From a virus, in IMG/VR virus record IMGVR_UViG_3300013133_000051, positions 1-27,845 of that record: a stretch of 27,845 bases of DNA; one strand, given 5' to 3'. Made by a program: the position numbers and the translations under genes. Positions 7,703-17,405 of the stretch are shown here, in pieces (within the stretch, counting starts at the first letter, position 1; every line of letters begins with the position of its first letter). A model generated the notes under the pieces. The model had not been told where the DNA came from. It searched no databases and was given only the letters and a program-made list of their open reading frames with translations.

Positions 7703-10700
7703 TTATTTCCCTTGGCCAGGCTTCTTCATCTTGTCAAACTTCGTCTTTGGATTCAGCCGATTGTCATCAGTAGTATATTTCTTACTCTTAGGATCAGTTA
7801 TATCATGACGTTCTTTAGGAGCTGGAGGAAGACCAGTCTTCTTAGACCGTACCTTATCCTCCATCGGAGGCTCCGCAGAAGGCTCCTCAGGAATTTCATC
7901 CAAAGAAGCAGGAATTTCATCGCCCATTCCGGCTTCAGGAATTCCCTCTGGGCCAGCCGCCTCGCCCTCTGGACCACCAATCTCAGGAGCAAGACCTTCG
8001 GCATCAACCTCAGTAGAAATGTCATCCGCTGACGCAGGAGGTTCAGTCGGCAGATCAGTAGTCTCAGGCTGAATCATCAGAGTAACTTCATTAGCAGCAC
8101 CTTCATCACCACTATCAATCTTCACTCTAATCTGACTATTCGGCTTAACTGTAATCTCTTGTTCACCACCAGGAGGTTCAGCCATTGGGTCAACAATATC
8201 CCCAGCAGCCGGAGCCAGATCATCTGGGCCGCCGCCAATAGGCTCGTCACCAATGGTTGGCTCACCCTCAACCGGAGGCTCAGGAATCAAACCAGCCTCG
8301 TCACCACCCTCAAGAGAACCACCAGCATCCATTGGCGAAGCAACATCGCCAGCAGGAGCAATCTCACTATCAACCTGCTCATCATCCTCTTCAGCAATCA
8401 CTGAGGCAACTATACTGTCAAGATTATCCTCAGTAGTGAAACCAGAATTCTTATTGTACGGGAACATCAAACCCTTGCGGCTGGTCGGAGGACGACGACC
8501 GGCCTCACTAACCTCACCCTTCACCTTACCAGCGATAGACTTTCCTTCAGGGCTATCATTAGTAGCAGTCTTGGAACCAGACCCCGTATCAACCTTACCA
8601 AGACCAGCCTTCTGAACTCCCTTGCCTTCAGGAGAATCATTTGATGGTTTCTCACCACCGCTAGAATTCTTGATCTTACCAATACTCTTATCGGCCAAAC
8701 CCTTACCTTCTGGGCTTTCCATCGTGCCGACTGCCTCAACCACTAAGTCGAAGACATCGAAACCGCAATCTGGGCACATCGCAACATCTTCACCCATGCA
8801 GGCAACTACATTATGGACACCATTGCAGGCTGGGCATTGCAGTTTGGCTTCGCTCAGTTTGCCCTTCTTGACCAACCCGCCGCCTTTTGGCTTTTCCTTG
8901 GCGACGTTCATGTTTTCCGGTTTTTCGGCGCTGCCGAAGGCTTCCTTACGGCCAGAAACCTTCTTGCCATCATCCGGAAGACCAGTCTCTGATTCCTTCA
9001 TCTTATCAGAGGCAACTTCGTGGGTTTCCTTGAGTGTAGCTTCCTTGTGACCCAATCCAGCCGCTACGTTCTGGTTCTTCTCGCCAGCCTTACCCATCGC
9101 GCCACCAGACGGGCGACTTGCTGACTGAGCCTTCCTTGTTACACCATCTTCAGTTTCCTGCATCTTCTTGGACCAAGTAACATGGTCTTCGGAAACTGGA
9201 TAGTGGTAAGGATCGTCGCTCGTCTCTGTCTCAGTGATGCGAGCGTTCGTCGGGGTATTCTTGATTAGGATGTTCTTGAATTCAGCTGCTACCTTCGGGA
9301 GATTCAGGGCCTTTGCCTGATCGGCACATGCCTCAAGGTGGACCTTGGATCTCTCAAAACCATCTTCCATGAAGAATTTTGGCGCGTCTTTCTGCCAAGT
9401 CGCTAATTCTTCATTGAGTTCAGACGGCTTTAGACCAGAGATTACCTTGCGAATCTCAACGACTGATTCAGTCTTGGTATCTTTCTCTTCACCCTTTTCC
9501 TCATCCTCTGGCTTCTCGGCTGGAGCAGCACCATCACCACTCTTCTTCTTGAATTGGAATTTCTTGAGATGTTCAAAACCTTCGCCGAACATACCAGCGA
9601 TGTCCAGTGCCTCTTCTTCCTCCTCAGGAGCGCCAGGTTCACCTTCTGCGCCAGGTTGCTCAGTCGGGCCTTCACCACCTACACCAGCCTCGGCACCCAT
9701 CGGTGCTGCTTCAGGAGCGCCACCCATCTCCATACCGCCAAGATCACCACCACCCATACCACCCATTCCACCGCCCATGCCACCGGCATCACCAGCGGCA
9801 GGAACGCCACCAACATCAGCGCCGAACTGCTTAGGCTCAATGTCAGAACCAGCACCGTTAGTGAACTTATCGAATGAAGCATATCTCTGGTACTCACTAG
9901 CGGCATTAATAACTTCCTTGTTCAGACTATTGAATAAATTCTCAATGTCTTCAATCAACTTATTATCAACATTATCACCCATCTGTTCAAGACGACTCAG
10001 ATAACCCTGGACCTGTTCACAAACACCAGCCGGAACACTACCCTCTGGCATCTGGGAGCATGTCTCACAAATCTTTCTCAGAGGAATTACGTAGACACCG
10101 GCTTTCTTCTTAAGGTCGATAATTTCTTCTGTGAAGAGAGCATTCAGGAATTTATTATAATCTTCTTCGAAATTCTTGGACTCAGCCAATATCCTAACAT
10201 TTTCAACGAATGGCGCATATTCAGTCATCCGAGCGGTCTTGCGCCACTCTTCGATGATTGTATCCTTATTAATTCTGCAGCAGGTCTTGAAGAACAACGT
10301 GCCGATGTCCTCAGCCAATTGCTTATTCAAGCAGAGACTAGCGGCTAAGGAATCAGCAATCAGATTCTGGGTTTCTTCATGGTTCAGCAAGCAGAATTCC
10401 TGCTGTTCAGAGGTGAATTCAGCGATGTTCTTGACGGCTTCCTTTACCTCTTCCTTCATCAATAGTGTTGCAACGTGCTTAATTCTATTCTGGAATCCAT
10501 CTGACTTATATGCATTCAGTGCCGCTTCCTTCATCATCTTGGCAACTATCTTGCGGCTGGTTAACTCAGTGATTGGGATAGTAATCTTCTGGCTATTAAA
10601 TGTCGCTTCAACAATACCACCACGATTAACTCTTACGCCGCCGTTGATAATTGCAGCCAATGACTTGACTATCTGGTCTTTATCTTCTGTCGTGATATTC

Positions 10701-11167
10701 TCGTTTTCTGTCTTGACGTATCTGGTTACTCCGTCACGCGTTGTGACTAGGCCGTGCTCTGGGATAACTGAGGAGCGGAATCTCTGCTTTGCAACTCTGC
10801 CGAAGATTGCTTCGGCGTCTTTGATCTTGTCTTCACCAATGGCGTTTACTAATTCGACTAGGTTCTTCCGGAATGAATTTTCTTTCTTGGATTCAACAAT
10901 GCGTAGTTCTTTAATGTTATGGATTCTTATTCGCTTATTTCCAAGGTTCTCGACATCTGCTTGGAAATACTTATTGTCAGTCTTATCTTCGATAACTAGG
11001 TTATTACGATCAACTGATACGAGTGACCATTCTTTACCTAGTTCATTTCCAAGGAACTTAACTCGTTCCTCGAAAATCGAGATTTGAGCTTGTGCTCCCA
11101 TATTGATCTGATGCAGGAACTTACCAGCATCAACGACCTGTACGGGAAATTTCTTAATGCCAGGCAT
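7703..11167 (-). CDS. Very large acidic prohead-core-like protein
   Basis: This 1154-residue protein lies between portal and protease, where T4 has the small core genes 67 and 68. Residues 1-440 are a mixed, mainly helical region. Residues 450-520 are a Gly/Met/Ala linker (repeated GGMGG) that passes into a run of Glu. Residues 565-650 form another helical domain. Residues 778-801 hold a zinc-ribbon-like CPAC..CPDC motif (C778, C781, C798, C801). Three SPEGKG/SPEGKS repeats follow at 818-876. Residues 925-1105 are acidic and Pro/Gly-rich, and the last 50 residues are basic. Several LxE/IxE sites (LSEA, IAEE, IPEA, IPEE) fit gp21 cleavage. I infer a structural or core role from position and composition; no enzymatic domain is seen. 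A GGGGA site precedes the ATG. Confidence 0.8.
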   Translation of the reverse strand: MPGIKKFPVQVVDAGKFLHQINMGAQAQISIFEERVKFLGNELGKEWSLVSVDRNNLVIEDKTDNKYFQADVENLGNKRIRIHNIKELRIVESKKENSFRKNLVELVNAIGEDKIKDAEAIFGRVAKQRFRSSVIPEHGLVTTRDGVTRYVKTENENITTEDKDQIVKSLAAIINGGVRVNRGGIVEATFNSQKITIPITELTSRKIVAKMMKEAALNAYKSDGFQNRIKHVATLLMKEEVKEAVKNIAEFTSEQQEFCLLNHEETQNLIADSLAASLCLNKQLAEDIGTLFFKTCCRINKDTIIEEWRKTARMTEYAPFVENVRILAESKNFEEDYNKFLNALFTEEIIDLKKKAGVYVIPLRKICETCSQMPEGSVPAGVCEQVQGYLSRLEQMGDNVDNKLIEDIENLFNSLNKEVINAASEYQRYASFDKFTNGAGSDIEPKQFGADVGGVPAAGDAGGMGGGMGGMGGGDLGGMEMGGAPEAAPMGAEAGVGGEGPTEQPGAEGEPGAPEEEEEALDIAGMFGEGFEHLKKFQFKKKSGDGAAPAEKPEDEEKGEEKDTKTESVVEIRKVISGLKPSELNEELATWQKDAPKFFMEDGFERSKVHLEACADQAKALNLPKVAAEFKNILIKNTPTNARITETETSDDPYHYPVSEDHVTWSKKMQETEDGVTRKAQSASRPSGGAMGKAGEKNQNVAAGLGHKEATLKETHEVASDKMKESETGLPDDGKKVSGRKEAFGSAEKPENMNVAKEKPKGGGLVKKGKLSEAKLQCPACNGVHNVVACMGEDVAMCPDCGFDVFDLVVEAVGTMESPEGKGLADKSIGKIKNSSGGEKPSNDSPEGKGVQKAGLGKVDTGSGSKTATNDSPEGKSIAGKVKGEVSEAGRRPPTSRKGLMFPYNKNSGFTTEDNLDSIVASVIAEEDDEQVDSEIAPAGDVASPMDAGGSLEGGDEAGLIPEPPVEGEPTIGDEPIGGGPDDLAPAAGDIVDPMAEPPGGEQEITVKPNSQIRVKIDSGDEGAANEVTLMIQPETTDLPTEPPASADDISTEVDAEGLAPEIGGPEGEAAGPEGIPEAGMGDEIPASLDEIPEEPSAEPPMEDKVRSKKTGLPPAPKERHDITDPKSKKYTTDDNRLNPKTKFDKMKKPGQGK

Positions 11168-11185
11168 GTTTTTATCCCCTAGTCA

Positions 11186-14100
11186 TCAATGTATTTTTGC
11201 GTCTGACTGTTCTTCAGCAATTAATTGCTGCTCCTGAGGTAACATCTTTTGCGATATAATTTTAATCTCTTCATTTTCCTGATTATTTAAAGATGGGTCC
11301 AAGATTTTCTTAACCTCAGTGCAGACTTCATCAATCATCGTCTTCTCAGTACCAGGACTGACAATTTCAGAACCCTTACCATTAGTAAGACCATCCAACT
11401 CATTCTGATTAACATACCATGATGCATCAGGAGTATAGAAAACTTTCTCAGCCTCACGATACTGCCTAATTCCACCATTCTTTATTAAATCATTATACTC
11501 CATAATTAACATCTTATCTTCATCATCAACAGCCTCACCAAGAGATAATCCAGGAGGTGCGGCAACTTCCTCACCACCAGCTTTCGCTTCTTTCTCCGCC
11601 TGCTTTGCTCTATTAATCTGATTCTCAGCAATCTCATCCTTCGTCATATCAGTAAATCTACCAAGAATCCACTCATCAGTGAATAACCCACTCTCCTTAA
11701 GATTACTAATAACCTCAGACCTAGTATTCCATGTCTCAATCCGGTATAATTCGTCAATAGCAGATGCAGCAGTCATAGTCAAATCAAGATCTTTAATCTC
11801 TTCAACGGAGAATCCACGCAGGGCAAGATCAATAATAGCAATCTTCTTCAAACCAATAGCAACTTCGCGCTGAACCCACTGTACAGCCTTGGCAAATTCA
11901 GGCGAAGAACTAGCGACAGACCTAGTATCAGATTCAGTCTGCTCACCGATACCAACTCTACTAAATGGAATCTTGGTACCAGCGATCATCTTCTTCTTGA
12001 AGTAAAGAATATCCTCAATCTGATCCAAATTCTGAGCGCCAGGTAATGTTTCAATAGTCGGACCTTCACCGCCAGGACGCTTAGGCAGGAAGAAATCGTC
12101 TTCTTGAATCAGCGGGGCATATCTCTCATTGACCTGACCAGTAGCTGGATCAACAAATTTATGCTTCTTAAATTGTCTAGCAATCTGGGTAATATAATGG
12201 TACACCTGAGTATTTGGAATATTACCTACTGGAATAGAGAACATACGCTTCTCAGGCGCTCTAGTATTATGGACCGTAACACCATTGGCTACAAAATTAC
12301 GATTCTCATGCTCAACTGAGATATCAAAGACTTCTTGCTGACCAACATATTCAATTTCAGTGATTTTCTCATATCCAACCTTCGATTCTGGGTTAATATA
12401 TAAGTTATAACTAGTATACTCGCCATTCATATGTTCTAAACCACCTTCCCTAGTTCTAGTGCGAATATTCCCAGCAATCCAGCCAATTTGTTCACAAAGT
12501 ATTTTGATATCCTCTAATAATTCACGATTACAAAGTTCCAATTCATAATATTCGCCACTGGCTCCAGTACGAATAGTACCATCTGCATCAATTAAACCAA
12601 GTATAAACTCAATCTTATGACTGAGTGGTAATTCATAAACCCAACCTGGAATACGTTTGCCATGTGCGCCACCAATTAGACCAAGATCAACAAAAGTCAT
12701 ATATAATTGTTTATCACATACAACAGCAGTATTTAGACGTTTGATCTTAGCACCATCAATTATAATATTCTTATATTCCAATTTTACACGTTGATGATAA
12801 CGTTTATAATGCTCAATATAACGTTTATTAATATCCTGATCAACACCTAACGCTAAGCCAACTCGCCAATTTATATCTGTAAGATAACCATCTCCAAGGA
12901 AGAAACCAACAAAACGAGCAAAATCCTTGTCAGAAATCGATGGCAAAGTAGATCCGCCACCACAATGTGGTACATAACGATCTATCTTCGCTGGATCTAA
13001 CCCCAATAACTCACATAAAGTAATCAACTTTTGAATTGGCATCCCCTTACCCAGGTATAATACTTGTCTAGTAAGATATATAGGATGATCAACTTTGCGC
13101 ATAATCTCTGTGATATTATTATATGAAGTATTCCTAAACTGTTCTAATTGTTCTAACGTCAATTTACCATATTCATTATCTGACCATAATTTAATTTGTT
13201 TCTGCCTACCTTCACCGCCGATTTTAGGAGATACCAACAGATGCCATTCTGGATTAAGATCCTGTAAATCAATATATTTTAAAACATCATCGGATAAATC
13301 TCTAATCAAGAATGGATGAGTTGCTGTACCTGTAATCTGCCGATATTTCGTACTGACAGTATATACATCACGTATTCCATTACTAACTTGGTGCGTTACC
13401 CTTGTTGGTGTCAAACGCCCATCTGAAGACTGACTATAAACTATATCTCCAGGTCGAATATATTTTATCTTGATATGGCCAGTAGGTGTCCAAATACTAG
13501 TATCGCCCACCAAACAAACTCTATAGATCAACGCAGCATCTTCCATCAACCTCAAACGCTTGAAATCCTTGCGCGACCCATCAATAATAGAATTATGAAT
13601 TACAACACCATTAGAAATAAAATTATGATGTTCAGATACTTGTATATCACCAACTTCGACTTCGCCACCATCTTCAATAGATATAATAGTCTCAACTAAA
13701 TAATCGTCCGATGAATTATCATATTTAGTCCTACGTTTTCCAAAGTGAAGTAGATCACCAGATGACATTTTAGCATTATACCAATAAAGTATCCAAGAAT
13801 CATGTCTCTTATATTCTTCACCATGAATAATAGTTGTCATGATTGGACGATTACGTTTACTAATATTACTACACTTAATATTCATTTGATCAAGAAGGAC
13901 CTTAATATCCCTAATCAATTCCTCTGAAGTTAATTCTATTTGGAATCTTTCACAATTCCATTCATCTATATTAGATGAACCATCTGAATCTATTAAACCT
14001 TCTATAAATGCCTTCTTAATATCATTATTGGCTAAAAATACCCATTTTGGAATCCGTTTATCATAACACTTACCAACAAGACCCATCTGAGCGATTGTTT

Positions 14101-15415
14101 GTGATAATTCAATAGAATTAAATTTATAATATCCATAATTACTATTATCACTATTTTCATGAACTGGGTCCTGTTCATAACCAAATGATTTGATAATATT
14201 GATATATTTATCATTTATCTCCTTATACTCGCCTTCAGCAAAACACAATTGTGTATAATTACTAGTTGGAATCCAACCATCTCCAATTAAAAACCCCATT
14301 AATTTAGCAAAATCATTATTAACAAAATCAGGAATTGACATCTTTTTACCAGCATGTTTTTCAATCTTATACTTCTCAATCGGAATCATTATACCAGTAT
14401 TATGAAGTTTTGGAAGAACTAATTTATCACCTTTAATTAAATCTTTAGCTAAAACATATTTCTTAGTCTTTATATCTCTCTCATGCTTTATTTCATAATG
14501 AGCTTGATTCCTATCTGAAGCATTAACCAATACTCGTTCATCTTTATAATTATTCTTAATAATAGCTAGTATTGGATGCTCTGGTGTCACTCGAATAGAT
14601 CTATGTTTAGTATTGATAATCAAAGTATTTTTAATACCAGAAATTACTTTATCTAAAACCTTCGTTACAACTGGTTTCTGATTCTCTAAATCAAACGAAT
14701 AAACTAAATCGCCTTTCTGTATATCCTTTAACTTTTTATAACCATATGGTGTCCAAATGGGACCATTTATATCTTGGCATCTACCATAAGGATGATACGC
14801 ACTCTCATACGAAGTCAGGCGCAAATGCAACACCTGCCAAGGATGTAAGAATTGTGGTGCCATAGTATTAGGGTCTTGATAGAAAAATCCAACAAGATCA
14901 CCAAACTTAGTCTGTAATCTAGTGAAATTATAAACATTAATGAATCTGAGCGATGCTACACCATCACGATTCTTAGTAAGAACCACTTCAGCGGGGAAAT
15001 CACCATACTTACATAGATATCTCACTATTGGTCTTAAGTCTCTATCGATCAGTAGGGTATTATAGAATAAATCTTCCACTCTTTCTTTTACTTGTTTACT
15101 CTTAGCCTTGACTATAACTGCGTGTTTTCTTTCGGAATCAATCAATGAACTTTCGTCGGCATATATATCCAATGCTAATGTAATTTCACCTACCTCATCC
15201 ATCATGTCATAATCTTTATATCTTTCAAGTCTGTTGATTTGGAGGTTGGTCTGGTCTAATAATCCTGATGCTCTGGTTAGTTCGAGGAAGTTGGCACCTG
15301 TGGTAATTCTATTGATATCTGTCTGGTCTTGATAAAGTGAATCAATTCGGTAATAATTTGTATGTCTGAAGAATGCTCTTATCCTGTCAAATACCTGCCA
15401 TGATGGTAAAGGCAT
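11186..15415 (-). CDS. 20: Portal vertex protein, T4 gp20-like, with two inteins
   Basis: The precursor has 1409 residues; without two inteins about 596 remain (T4 gp20 has 524). Extein 1 (1-212) includes ELTRASGLL, YKDYDMMDEVGEITLALDIYADE and LHLRLTSYESAYHPYGR. Extein 2 is only residues 609-633 (SIIDGSRKDFKRLRLMEDAALIYRV). Extein 3 starts TRAPEKRMFSIPVGNIP, a hallmark of gp20 portals. It continues with KKMIAGTKIPFSRVGIGEQ, and ends in a long helical, acidic tail. The portal forms the dodecameric ring for DNA entry, nucleates prohead assembly and docks the terminase and the neck. AAGGA lies 8 bases before the ATG. It sits between the terminase and the core-protein genes in one leftward operon. 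Confidence 0.95.
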   Translation of the reverse strand: MPLPSWQVFDRIRAFFRHTNYYRIDSLYQDQTDINRITTGANFLELTRASGLLDQTNLQINRLERYKDYDMMDEVGEITLALDIYADESSLIDSERKHAVIVKAKSKQVKERVEDLFYNTLLIDRDLRPIVRYLCKYGDFPAEVVLTKNRDGVASLRFINVYNFTRLQTKFGDLVGFFYQDPNTMAPQFLHPWQVLHLRLTSYESAYHPYGRCQDINGPIWTPYGYKKLKDIQKGDLVYSFDLENQKPVVTKVLDKVISGIKNTLIINTKHRSIRVTPEHPILAIIKNNYKDERVLVNASDRNQAHYEIKHERDIKTKKYVLAKDLIKGDKLVLPKLHNTGIMIPIEKYKIEKHAGKKMSIPDFVNNDFAKLMGFLIGDGWIPTSNYTQLCFAEGEYKEINDKYINIIKSFGYEQDPVHENSDNSNYGYYKFNSIELSQTIAQMGLVGKCYDKRIPKWVFLANNDIKKAFIEGLIDSDGSSNIDEWNCERFQIELTSEELIRDIKVLLDQMNIKCSNISKRNRPIMTTIIHGEEYKRHDSWILYWYNAKMSSGDLLHFGKRRTKYDNSSDDYLVETIISIEDGGEVEVGDIQVSEHHNFISNGVVIHNSIIDGSRKDFKRLRLMEDAALIYRVCLVGDTSIWTPTGHIKIKYIRPGDIVYSQSSDGRLTPTRVTHQVSNGIRDVYTVSTKYRQITGTATHPFLIRDLSDDVLKYIDLQDLNPEWHLLVSPKIGGEGRQKQIKLWSDNEYGKLTLEQLEQFRNTSYNNITEIMRKVDHPIYLTRQVLYLGKGMPIQKLITLCELLGLDPAKIDRYVPHCGGGSTLPSISDKDFARFVGFFLGDGYLTDINWRVGLALGVDQDINKRYIEHYKRYHQRVKLEYKNIIIDGAKIKRLNTAVVCDKQLYMTFVDLGLIGGAHGKRIPGWVYELPLSHKIEFILGLIDADGTIRTGASGEYYELELCNRELLEDIKILCEQIGWIAGNIRTRTREGGLEHMNGEYTSYNLYINPESKVGYEKITEIEYVGQQEVFDISVEHENRNFVANGVTVHNTRAPEKRMFSIPVGNIPNTQVYHYITQIARQFKKHKFVDPATGQVNERYAPLIQEDDFFLPKRPGGEGPTIETLPGAQNLDQIEDILYFKKKMIAGTKIPFSRVGIGEQTESDTRSVASSSPEFAKAVQWVQREVAIGLKKIAIIDLALRGFSVEEIKDLDLTMTAASAIDELYRIETWNTRSEVISNLKESGLFTDEWILGRFTDMTKDEIAENQINRAKQAEKEAKAGGEEVAAPPGLSLGEAVDDEDKMLIMEYNDLIKNGGIRQYREAEKVFYTPDASWYVNQNELDGLTNGKGSEIVSPGTEKTMIDEVCTEVKKILDPSLNNQENEEIKIISQKMLPQEQQLIAEEQSDAKIH
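12266..13516 (-). mobile_element. Portal intein 2 (LAGLIDADG type)
   Basis: The 417-residue intein runs from C634 (CLVGDTSIWTPTG, block A) to N1050 at VTVHN|T. Block B reads GTATHPFLI. Endonuclease helices are FVGFFLGDGYL (835-845) and FILGLIDADGT (937-947), with both acidic residues present. The C-terminal block FVANGVTVHN is canonical, with Thr as the first downstream extein residue. It is inserted directly before TRAPE, the most conserved portal segment, and only 25 extein residues after intein 1. Confidence 0.95.
13592..14779 (-). mobile_element. Portal intein 1 (LAGLIDADG type)
   Basis: The 396-residue intein runs from C213 (CQDINGPIWTPYGYKKL, block A) to N608 at VVIHN|S. Block B reads VTPEHPIL. 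Endonuclease helices are LMGFLIGDG (372-380) and FIEGLIDSDGS (470-480), both with acidic catalytic residues present. The C-terminal block FISNGVVIHN with HN and a following Ser is canonical. All splicing residues look intact. It shares architecture with, but is not a copy of, the second portal intein. Confidence 0.95.
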
Positions 15416-15418
15416 GAT

Positions 15419-15508
15419 TTAGTCCTTGTCCTTATTATGTTCACCTACAAAATATATATTCAGTTTGATTTTCTTATCCTCCAATACCACCTTGATTATA
15501 TTTATCAG
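15419..15508 (-). CDS. Possible 29-residue peptide gene between terminase and portal
   Basis: A perfect AGGAGG, which also encodes the last two Arg codons of the terminase, stands 7 bases before a CTG at 15508. From that CTG a frame of 29 codons runs to a TAA 3 bases before the portal ATG. The peptide would read LINIIKVVLEDKKIKLNIYF and then VGEHNKDKD, with a protein-like amphipathic then charged pattern. A shorter version could start at TTG (15491 region). Lack of an ATG is the main doubt. AGGAGG without an ATG behind it could instead be a remnant. Confidence 0.3.
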   Translation of the reverse strand: MINIIKVVLEDKKIKLNIYFVGEHNKDKD

Positions 15509-15512
15509 AAAA

Positions 15513-17405
15513 TTACCTCCTATTGATGTTATTTGGAACTTTCAATTGATTCTTGCGATTGACGACTATCGGAGCTTGTCCCCTCTGGATTCCTCCAAGG
15601 CTCTTCATAAATGTATCAAATTCCTCACTAGGAGTCTTACCACGTAAATCACTATCCTGTCCAACAACTACAGGCATAAGGCATTCTATGCCACCAGTAG
15701 CAACCGCCTTACGTATATCTTCCTCATTTGGAGACATCACAACATCATTTGGATCTTGCCTAGTCGGTAACAAATGGCTAGAATCACTAATCAAAGCATC
15801 CATACCCCCAACCAACGCAAAACCAGCAGACATAGACAAGTCATCGTGATTACCAACACCCTTAACACTACCAACCTTATTCCTACTTAAATGGACAAAT
15901 ATCCTCAACTGATCATATAATCTCTGACTATAAATCTTATACCCACCATTATCTGGGTCCAAATTATCAAGTAATGCCTTAACAACCATCGGCTTGTATG
16001 TCGGAGAAGTAGGAAAACCAACCTTAGTATGTAATTTACCATTAGGTAATTTCATCCTATAAATATTAGGATATCCAAGATCAAAATGGATCGATTGAGT
16101 AACAGGAGCACCCATACCAGTACGCTCAGGAATAACAAGAGCTAAATTATACCACCTACCAATATAATCAACCATCATAGCAAGAACAGTAGGTAATACT
16201 TTAATATTAAGTTCAGCAACCTGCTCCCTAGCCGTATGATCGAAAACCTCAACAGCAGAGAAGTCAACATCTTCGCCGCTAGAAATGTCTATGCCGACCG
16301 AGTATATGTGACCTGGGTCACCAGGTCGAATAATACGCCCGTGTTCGACAACTGGTGGCGTTGGCTTGACTGGCTTCTTCCAAACCCATAATTGGTTCTG
16401 AAAATCAAGCGATAATTTATCATCACTGACTGGGTGAACATATTCAACACTCGAAACAGTCTTATATTCAGTACTAATAGATTCACCCATATTAACCAAA
16501 TAACTAGCTGGTAATACCGTATTACCAGTACCAACGAATTCCGCAAGAATTTCCTGCCTGAACAGATGCGCTTCGCCACGTTTCTGTAGAGCGATATATT
16601 GTTCTTCCAGCCACGGAGACCAAAATGGGCCGTATTTCGCTTTTTCTTCCTTCGTCTCACATTTCCGGATGCCAGCACGTGGACAAATCTTCTTGGCATG
16701 CTTATCTAAATCATCTTTATATGAAATCGTCCAATCCATATCCCACCAATTTACTTCAATAAGATTAAAAATACTGCGTTTAGCAGCGGCGTCCATACAA
16801 TTCATGTGATACCAATTACCTTCACCATTGGCTGTGGAAATCACTATACAAGAACCGCCGTGTTGCAGAGTAGGCCAACCAGCGCCCCACATCGCATCCA
16901 TGTCAGGCATGAATCCAGCTTCGTCTATAATATTAAGTGAAGCTGAATTAGATCTCAAAACATCCTTACCAGATGGGAGACATTTAACAGTCGTGCCATT
17001 CGGGAATCTAATTGAGTGTTCATTACTAATCCTATTAATATCACCATACACTTCATGGAATTCACCAGGAAGATTCTTATAAACAAATTTAATGTTCTTC
17101 TCAAGGAATTCAACAGAATCTCTATCGCCCTTAGAAACAACAAGTACCGTCTTATGATTATAGAACATAGAATACCACAACGTAAACCCACCAGCCAATG
17201 TAGAAATACCACATTGTCTGGTTTTCTTATAAAGATTAAATCTATGATTCCTAAAACAAGCAAGTGATTTCCTCTGATAACTATGTAAATTAAATGGTAA
17301 TATACCAGCTGCTGGGTGCCTTACCTTACAGAAATTCTCAATGAAGAACTGCGGACTAGCTTTGCAGCGTAGGAGAACCTGAGCAAATTGTTCTGATCTG
17401 GTCAT
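15513..17405 (-). CDS. 17: Terminase large subunit, T4 gp17-like
   Basis: The 630-residue packaging motor has an N-terminal ATPase with an RQxGxST-type Walker A (KKTRQCGIST, residues 60-69), Walker B LNIIDEA (157-163) and the coupling motif ISTANGEGNWY (189-199). The C-terminal RNase H-like nuclease shows D373 in VGIDISSGEDVDF, E427 in VIPERTGMG and D521/D522 in NHDDLSMS, the three metal-binding acids seen in gp17. It pumps DNA through the portal and cuts concatemers at headful. The start ATG overlaps the stop of the upstream small gene as ATGA, so the two are translationally coupled. Unlike portal and protease, it has no intein. Size is close to T4 gp17 (610). Confidence 0.95.
   Translation of the reverse strand: MTRSEQFAQVLLRCKASPQFFIENFCKVRHPAAGILPFNLHSYQRKSLACFRNHRFNLYKKTRQCGISTLAGGFTLWYSMFYNHKTVLVVSKGDRDSVEFLEKNIKFVYKNLPGEFHEVYGDINRISNEHSIRFPNGTTVKCLPSGKDVLRSNSASLNIIDEAGFMPDMDAMWGAGWPTLQHGGSCIVISTANGEGNWYHMNCMDAAAKRSIFNLIEVNWWDMDWTISYKDDLDKHAKKICPRAGIRKCETKEEKAKYGPFWSPWLEEQYIALQKRGEAHLFRQEILAEFVGTGNTVLPASYLVNMGESISTEYKTVSSVEYVHPVSDDKLSLDFQNQLWVWKKPVKPTPPVVEHGRIIRPGDPGHIYSVGIDISSGEDVDFSAVEVFDHTAREQVAELNIKVLPTVLAMMVDYIGRWYNLALVIPERTGMGAPVTQSIHFDLGYPNIYRMKLPNGKLHTKVGFPTSPTYKPMVVKALLDNLDPDNGGYKIYSQRLYDQLRIFVHLSRNKVGSVKGVGNHDDLSMSAGFALVGGMDALISDSSHLLPTRQDPNDVVMSPNEEDIRKAVATGGIECLMPVVVGQDSDLRGKTPSEEFDTFMKSLGGIQRGQAPIVVNRKNQLKVPNNINRR

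Noticed and set aside
9721-9800. Short GGM/GGC-type tandem repeats that might suggest a CRISPR or repeat array
   Set aside because: They are codon repeats for the GGMGG linker of the core-like protein; there are no spacers or palindromic repeats.
9345-10004. 219-codon plus-strand Pro/Ser-rich ORF
   Set aside because: It is the antisense shadow of the Gly/Ala-rich linker of the core-like protein; the repeats explain its openness.
10176-11087. 303-codon plus-strand ORF
   Set aside because: It is antisense to the N-terminal domain of the core-like protein, rich in Ser/Leu/Ile as expected of shadow frames, with no start signal.
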